NCBI GenBank assembly: GCA_036365515.1
Contig: CM070873.1
Location: 82,595,948 to 82,659,947, forward strand
Origin: Torymus aiolomorphi
Taxonomy: Eukaryota > Arthropoda > Insecta > Hymenoptera > Torymidae
Reading direction: 5' to 3'
Length of the DNA stretch: 64,000 bases
The translations under genes and the position numbers were made by a program. Below are positions 58,561-64,000 of this stretch, one piece after another. Numbering within the stretch: position 1 is the stretch's first letter; each line of letters starts with the position of its first letter. The notes under the pieces are model-generated. The model searched no databases. It was given only the letters and a program-made list of their open reading frames with translations, and was not told where the DNA came from.

Positions 58561-59508
58561 AGAAAAGCACATCGAAATAGCTGTGACAAAAGTAGAAGAT
58601 AATTCAATGAGATTCAGGAACACATGCAACAATAAAGTTGTATTCGTAGACACGCCTAACCCGGATGTAAGAAAAGCCGCCGTGCTGCTTCTGTTCCGTT
58701 GCTTCTGCTTTGCTCAATCTCTGCAACACATAGCTCTAGAAAGAGGAGACAAAAGATAGAGGCCGAGGAGAAGAAACACTCAGACAAAAAAGAGGTACGT
58801 CGTACATACCTGCACAATGCAACCGGATCATTCTGACGTAGCATCACTAAGAAGAAAATTGTTATTTACTTAATTAGATTCGTCGCTGGAATCCTGTCAA
58901 AGAGACTGGTTCATTTTTCAAGTTGAGAATTTGTTTCATGGCGTAAAATAAACTTTCGAATGCACAAAACATTTACGATGGAAAATTTTTAAAAATTCAC
59001 AATTCTTTATGTATCTGATGATCCTATGCGATTCCCATAGATGTAAAATTAATGATCATGATCACTTAAACCTCTGACTAATGATACATTTTCCAATTTT
59101 TTCGGTGATGGTATTTTTATTAATTCGCTGTTCTAACAATTGAAAAGAAATTTAAAATGGAAAGAAAATCAGATTTAATAGAAGGACTTCTGTTCGTTAA
59201 ATAAGCATGAAAATAAAGTGAAATGAGATGTTTTCCTGTATACTCTACAAGGAATGTTTCTTCAGATTAATGTAATTTCGTATTTCCGCGCAGCAAAGAG
59301 CTTGTAAAATGGAATTTGCCCTGAAATATGAGATGAGAATTCTTGCAAAAACTGTATTGTTTGTGTAGGTAAATAGGAATATTTTACTTCATGCGACCTT
59401 AAAATTGATTGTGACTTTAATATTATTCTGTTCCTATAGAATTTTCATCTTTTTTATTCTAAGTACATCTCGTGCGAAAAATGACGTTTGGTAGACGTAA
59501 TATTTCAG
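58561..59508. other. Unassigned DNA
   Basis: No ORF or repeat of note. Confidence 0.35.
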
Positions 59509-59658
59509 AACAGTTTTGTTTGGTTAAAGTTTGGGAAAACTTATGCAATGAGACAATGCCAAGATTGCCAATTCGTGATAGGACATTTTAAAAAGTGTTG
59601 CGAATGTTCTGCAAAACATTCATCAATTAATGTTTCATGTGCTAGCGACTACCGACAG
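59509..59658 (+). CDS. Candidate Cys-rich internal exon
   Basis: The stretch is exactly 150 nt between an acceptor (atatttcag) and a donor (cgacag/gtgttg). It encodes 50 residues in one open frame, phase 0 at both ends, beginning NSFVWLKFGKTYAMRQCQDC and containing KKCCECSAKH and SCASDYRQ. Six Cys (17, 20, 30, 31, 33, 44) give a spacing C-x2-C-x9-CC-x-C-x10-C. That density suggests a disulphide or zinc domain, but I do not recognise it. The pyrimidine tract before the acceptor is weak. No partner exon was found. Confidence 0.35.
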
Positions 59659-59814
59659 GTGTTGATAGTACTTGAGTAATAATATCCTACCCGGGTATAA
59701 GTTAAAATGTGGGACAAAAGAAGGGTAGGTGGGGATAATCTTGAAAAATTCTTTTTGATTAAAAATTTCTTAAGACAAGATTAAAATAGTAGTTTTTGTA
59801 TCTAAGTCGTCAAA

Positions 59815-59945
59815 TCGTATTTTACGCCCCGAGTTAAGTAGTGATCGACGCGCACAAGGGCCGGTTATGCTGGTGGTCATCACGAGGGCGGAAACCACTA
59901 AAACCGTAAAATTCCACTTTGCGCCCTTGATACAGAAACTACTAT
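59815..59945. repeat. GC-core foldback repeat
   Basis: tattttacgccccgagttaa and ttgcgcccttgatacagaaa form loose inverted ends around short palindromes (ggtggtcatcacgaggg). Confidence 0.5.
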
Positions 59946-60049
59946 TATCACACTAAAAGTACCTTATATCACTCTAACCTCAAAATCATAACTTTAATAT
60001 GATTATTCGGCTCTCATGGTATAAAATACAGTTCGAAACTGGTGCGTAA

Positions 60050-60135
60050 GAAGATTTTTAGCTCACTCACTTCGCTCGTGCGAAAAACGTCACATGAGCT
60101 AAACAATCACCTTCCGCACCCGTGTCGAAATGTAC
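60050..60135. repeat. GC-core foldback repeat
   Basis: Contains ctcactcacttcgctcgtgc, gaaaaacgt and ends gtgtcgaaatgtactat. Nearly the same block occurs at 41,000-41,065. Confidence 0.65.
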
Positions 60136-60361
60136 TATAAGGACATTCATCGGTGGCTAGACTTAGGCAAAAGTTTGGGCGCGAGAGCGCATGTCAGAAC
60201 CTGCTTCGTTTTATTTCAGACGAAAGAGACTCTTGCAGCGGATCTGATCGAGCCTCCCACTCTACCTCTCTCGCTCGCATGCAACCGCGTGGAGAATTTG
60301 TTAAAATAGTGCGCCTTTAAGTTAATACTACTTGAAAATTATATCGCTGGGCTTTATGATT
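60136..60361. other. Short unassigned stretch
   Basis: Some GC-rich motifs (cactctacctctctcgctcg), no gene. Confidence 0.3.
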
Positions 60362-60488
60362 TTGCTTCCTCCTAGAGGAAGCTTTGTGATAGTAATTTTT
60401 TGAGTTGTTGTAAAAACATGTTATAATTGATGTTCGAGGTGTTAGGAACCAAAATACATGATTTTTGGAAAATGTCTGTATGGATGTA

Positions 60489-60542
<54 letters not shown>

Positions 60543-61730
60543 CCTGGATCTCAGCTTCTACTAGATCGATTTTAACCAGACTGGTCTCATTCTTTTTGTT
60601 TTTTTGTGTGATGGCGGGTCAAAAATCCGTTTTTTGATTCGGTCGATTCGTTTTGGTTTTATTTCGAATTTTCGATTTTCTCAAAATTGTTTTTGGCTTT
60701 TTTCAATGATAGAATTGAGATATTTAAATCTGATGGGTAGCATTCGAAAGAGCGTAAAAAAACCTATAATTTCCTAAAAAAGAATTACTCTAGCTATCCC
60801 GGTTCTCTTGTTATTGATAAAAACGTGTTTTTTTTTTAAAAAGCTTATAACTCCGAAACTAAACGGTCAATTTTTTTGAGAAAAATCACGATAATGCAGA
60901 ATATAAATAGCTATAAGCTCTAAAAATTTGAATCCGTTCTTTTGGTTAGTTTTTCAGAAAAAAATTGAAAAATGAAAAAAACGAGTTTTCTATGTCCAAC
61001 GATTACGGAAGTAAAATTGACTTAATCGCTTTAAAATTCCTTGTAGAGGTAGATTTTGTATAGTTCTCGGTCGAGTTCTTTGGGCAAAATAATTGGTCTA
61101 GAAATTTCAGAGATATTTGAGGTTAAAGTTTTTTTAACCTTTTTTTCAAATCGTAATTTCTCGAGAACGGCTCTATGTATCTGGATCGGATTGGTAGCAT
61201 TCGAAAGAGAATTAAAATATCTATATTTGGAAAAAAAAAATTTATGCCTAGCTATCACAGTTCTTTTGTTATGAACAAAAACAAAAACGTGTTTTTTTTT
61301 CAAAAAAGCTTATAACTCATTAATCCTATCTCCTATCTTCAAAAAATGATGGATTAGTTATGATGTCAATTTATTAGTGGTTTGATTGGTGGGTGTAATG
61401 GGTTGCTAGGTCACAAAAACAAAAGTGGTGTAGTTTCGATAAAATGACAGCGCTCACCGCGCGCTTCGAGAATACTAGTGATGTTATATATGTATATATG
61501 TATATATTATGCTAAACCTGGAACATTCTTGCCGGTTGATATAAATAAATAAATGAATGAATAAATTTGAAAATTAATACATTTTAATCTTCAAAATAAA
61601 TTAAATTATAATTATGGCATAATTTGTTGCAAAAATTATAAATTTTGTTATTGAAAATTAATTAAAGGAATCACAAAATTAAGTTTGAGGAAGCAACGGG
61701 CCAATGAATTGGCAGCGGTTTTTTTTATAT
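60362..61730 (+). mobile_element. Helentron-like non-autonomous element, copy C
   Basis: It starts tttgcttcctcctagaggaa, has a GT core at 60,484-60,539, shares the body blocks tgaggttaaa, cgtaatttctcgagaacgg and aactaaacggtcaattttt with copy B, and ends with tttgaggaagcaacgggcca, the hairpin ccaatgaattgg and agcggtttttttt. The 5' ttgcttcctc is inverted 40 bp before the end (gaggaagcaa), as in copy B. No coding region. Confidence 0.68.
60484..60539. repeat. GT microsatellite core of copy C
   Basis: About 25 GT units preceded by tgtatggatgtatgtat. It lies about 120 bp from the element start, as in copy B. Confidence 0.93.
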
Positions 61731-62249
61731 CGCTTCCTAATATACTCTGTATCAACACCTTGTTTTCACTACGATACAGAATCATTTTTTTTTTCGCTAG
61801 ACCTAAAAATGTGTCGTTTTGGAAGCCTGTCCTGTACAACAGATACTTATTCTTGCAACGTCATATGTGAACTTGCAACTTCAAATTTGAAGAACTAATA
61901 AGTAAATAATATGTGATTTAAACTTCAAGTCTTTACACCATAATCATTTGTTTAGCTAATTTTAGTCCTTTGATTTCATAGTTTTGTCTTCTATTGCAGC
62001 AATAATTCTCGATTCTTAATGTCAATTTCCGTTTTAAGTATCTGCTATTATATCTCCAATCTCATACGAAGCTGTATGAGAAGGGGGAAAGGGAATAAGG
62101 AGGTGACCTCATTTTACTTCTTATGTTACAACTACATATATTTATATATGTATAAATCAACGATTTTCATATCCTCCAAAAACTCGTGCTCACTATGTTG
62201 AACTGCATAACAAACATTAAGTAAAAGGAAGTGAGAAAAACGAAAGATT
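61731..62249. other. AT-rich DNA, no gene seen
   Basis: Only small ORFs. Confidence 0.35.
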
Positions 62250-62800
62250 CGAATGAGGTTTGAAAAAGAAAGAGGTCGCAGGAATAACAGAAAGAGAGAT
62301 GGGGAGAGTGAGAAAGAGAGGGTAGACAAACAGATAAAAACGGGCGGAGATCAGTTGAATGAGAGTCGACGCAGGCGTGCGGGTGGCAACTCGAGATCGT
62401 TAGGAAACAAGGCGACTACGACTCGCGCGACAGCCGGCCTGGAATGGAGTTGATGTGTGGCTTTAACGAACTCTTCCCTTAACCCCGTCCCAATCAGCGC
62501 AGAGTGCGCGAAATTCGAAAGCGCGGATGGCCGCGCCACCCTCTTGCCCCATTAACGACTCATTCTCCGCGGAGCCGTGATATTTCATCTCCCTCCATCT
62601 AAAAGAGATAGAAGCAAATGTCACGGCTTTTGGCATTGCTCAAGTTTTCTAATCGATTTTTACGCGCGAGAGCGAGAGAAAGAGATTCGGATCGTTAGGA
62701 CGGAGGGAGAGTCCCTCACGCGCTGTATTCTGCTCAGACGTCTGCGGCTAAGAGACGCAAAGGACGCAGCAGAGAGCCATTATGGAGGTTCTATTGTAAA
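62250..62800. other. GA- and CpG-rich block
   Basis: Starts with imperfect GAGA sequence, then CpG-rich DNA with ttcgaaagcgcggatggccg and ctccgcggag. ORFs of 60-90 codons have no known domain. Same type of block as at 57,960 and 54,230. Confidence 0.35.
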
Positions 62801-63271
62801 TGAATTCATTGGGAAATCTTATAAAATTGGAAGGTATTGAAATATGCGATAGAAATGTTTTAGAACCTTTATACAATTGGCCGGAAGTATAATTCTATCA
62901 TTTTTGGTAAACGATGAACAGATTACCGAAAACCCACGATAAAAAAGTATGAATTTCTTGCTTTGTTTTAACATAAAAAAAGTTCAGGGTCACGAACAAA
63001 TTAAATTTATTTTCAATATCTAAGTTAAAGAAAAATTCATTACATTGTTTTCAGTCTAAATAAACACGTGAGCATGTGACACGTAATTGAACGTTTCTGT
63101 TGTTTTCATACTCGCGAATATTATTGAGAATACGTACCGTGACCCGTGACCGACGAGCACAACTACAACTACATGAATCTTTTTAACATGAACAAATATA
63201 TTGATAAAACTTTCTTTTTACTATACGCAGTCTTGTCTGGACACGCCATTTGCACGATCTAGCCACAGCAT
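62801..63271. other. AT-rich DNA
   Basis: No gene seen. Confidence 0.35.
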
Positions 63272-63379
63272 TTTTGCTTTCTCAAAGAGAAAACTTGGTA
63301 ACGGTGAAATTTTTCGACCTCGAGATTTCGATGATTTTCGATATTTCTGAGCTCCCTGAGTCGAAATATGCTTTTTCTA

Positions 63380-63482
63380 GTGTGTGTGTCTGCGTGCGTG
63401 CGTGCGTGCATGTGTGCGTGCGTGCGTGCGTGCGTCTGTGCGTGCGTGTGTGTGTACGTGCGTGCGTGCGTGTATATGTGCA
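63380..63482. repeat. (GTGC)/(GT) microsatellite
   Basis: Alternating gtgc, gtgt and tgcg units of about 100 bp. ORFs through it (Cys-Val-Arg rich) are artefacts. Confidence 0.93.
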
Positions 63483-63747
63483 AATCCGCGGACTACAGAC
63501 AACAACTGGGGTACAAAAACGGAAAAAATTTTTTTTGAGGCACACCTACCACATAAGGTTTTTTCGGTTCTTTTGGGGTACCCAACATGAAAATACTCGT
63601 GTACACTCATTATCCGTTGCCAAACTTTTTTGCCGACGAAATCAATTTTTCTTATGGAAATTTAACATGGGAAAAATGGACGAAAAGTAGTCATTGATGA
63701 TTAACCAATAGCAAACTATTGAAGAGGCCAAACCAAATTCCACAAAA

Positions 63748-64000
63748 AAGCGATTAAAGTTGAAGAATAGAATTTTAATTTGAGATGAGAATTGTTAAAA
63801 TCGGTCGATTCTGTGCAAAGCTACGTGAAGTTGAAAACGGCGAAAAATGACAAAAATTTGAAGAATTACGTGGGTTTGAAAAAAATCGCTCATTTTCGTC
63901 ATTATTCGCCATTTTCAAATTCACCTAGCTTTGCACAGAATCGATCGATTTTAACGATTCTCATCTCAAATTAAAGCTCCATTCTTCAACTTTAATTGCT
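63748..64000. repeat. Inverted repeat at window end
   Basis: The left aagttgaagaatagaatttt, atttgagatgagaatt and gtcgattctgtgcaaagct are inverted at 63,920-63,998. Arms of about 100 bp with a roughly 40-bp centre. The right edge coincides with the window end, so it may extend further. Confidence 0.85.

Larger units (their letters stand above)
63272..64000 (+). mobile_element. Helentron-like copy D (incomplete at window end)
   Basis: A 5'-like block tttttgctttctcaaagaga at 63,272 is followed about 106 bp later by a GT/GC microsatellite, as in copies A-C. The body differs from B and C and the 3' end lies outside the window, so the assignment is weaker. Confidence 0.4.

Noticed and set aside
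63250..63690. 146-codon Cys-Val-Arg ORF
   Set aside because: Runs through the GTGC microsatellite; low complexity.

Overview
This is eukaryotic, AT-rich nuclear DNA, most likely from an arthropod. A hymenopteran (ant or parasitoid wasp) is my best guess, because the broken LINE resembles a family I associate with Hymenoptera and because CpG-rich islands sit in an AT-rich background with very long CT/GA microsatellites. The species is inferred only. There is no bacterial-style gene layout. I see no complete host protein-coding gene, no rRNA and no intact functional tRNA. The window looks like intergenic or long-intron DNA filled by mobile elements. Three short open stretches bounded by splice-like signals (19,464-19,551; 33,882-34,160; 59,509-59,658) are the only candidates for host exons, and all are low confidence.

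Layout. 1-2,554: unannotated DNA with a 174-bp CT microsatellite. 2,555-5,170: a Helentron-like (HINE/DINE type) copy with a nested MITE, then a second body fragment. 5,311-7,022: three palindromic foldback elements in a row, the last carrying two inverted tRNA-Thr-like sequences. 7,330-8,140: two direct repeats resembling Penelope pLTRs with part of a hammerhead-like motif. 8,148-9,292: GC-core foldbacks. 10,254-11,789: a frameshifted coding remnant, a 23-bp tandem repeat and a foldback. 12,112-13,872: foldbacks, one bounded by TTAA. 14,966-18,043: small MITEs, a tRNA-derived SINE and more palindromes. 24,051-26,315: a second Helentron-like copy. 29,154-31,653: a second SINE copy, then a 2.26-kb element whose ends begin with CACAGTG and look Transib-like.

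42,679-47,048 is a nest: a palindromic element is split by a minus-strand non-LTR retrotransposon, which carries a 216-bp CT run inside its coding region and is split in turn by a foldback holding a tandem array of GC-rich hairpins. 47,632-52,800 is another nest: a foldback element is split by a Penelope-like retroelement (RT plus GIY-YIG endonuclease) joined to an inverted, truncated copy of its own 3' end, and that element is hit by a hAT-like MITE with a perfect 8-bp target duplication. 60,362-64,000 holds two more Helentron-like copies, the last running off the window.

Between these lie CpG-rich blocks of 0.5-1 kb (about 16.6, 18.4, 21.2, 27.5, 34.3, 38.1, 39.8, 54.3, 55.7, 58.0 and 62.3 kb). 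They contain long but unconvincing ORFs and may be regulatory or promoter DNA. The retroelement proteins could once have acted together (RT plus endonuclease for target-primed insertion), but every coding copy here is broken.
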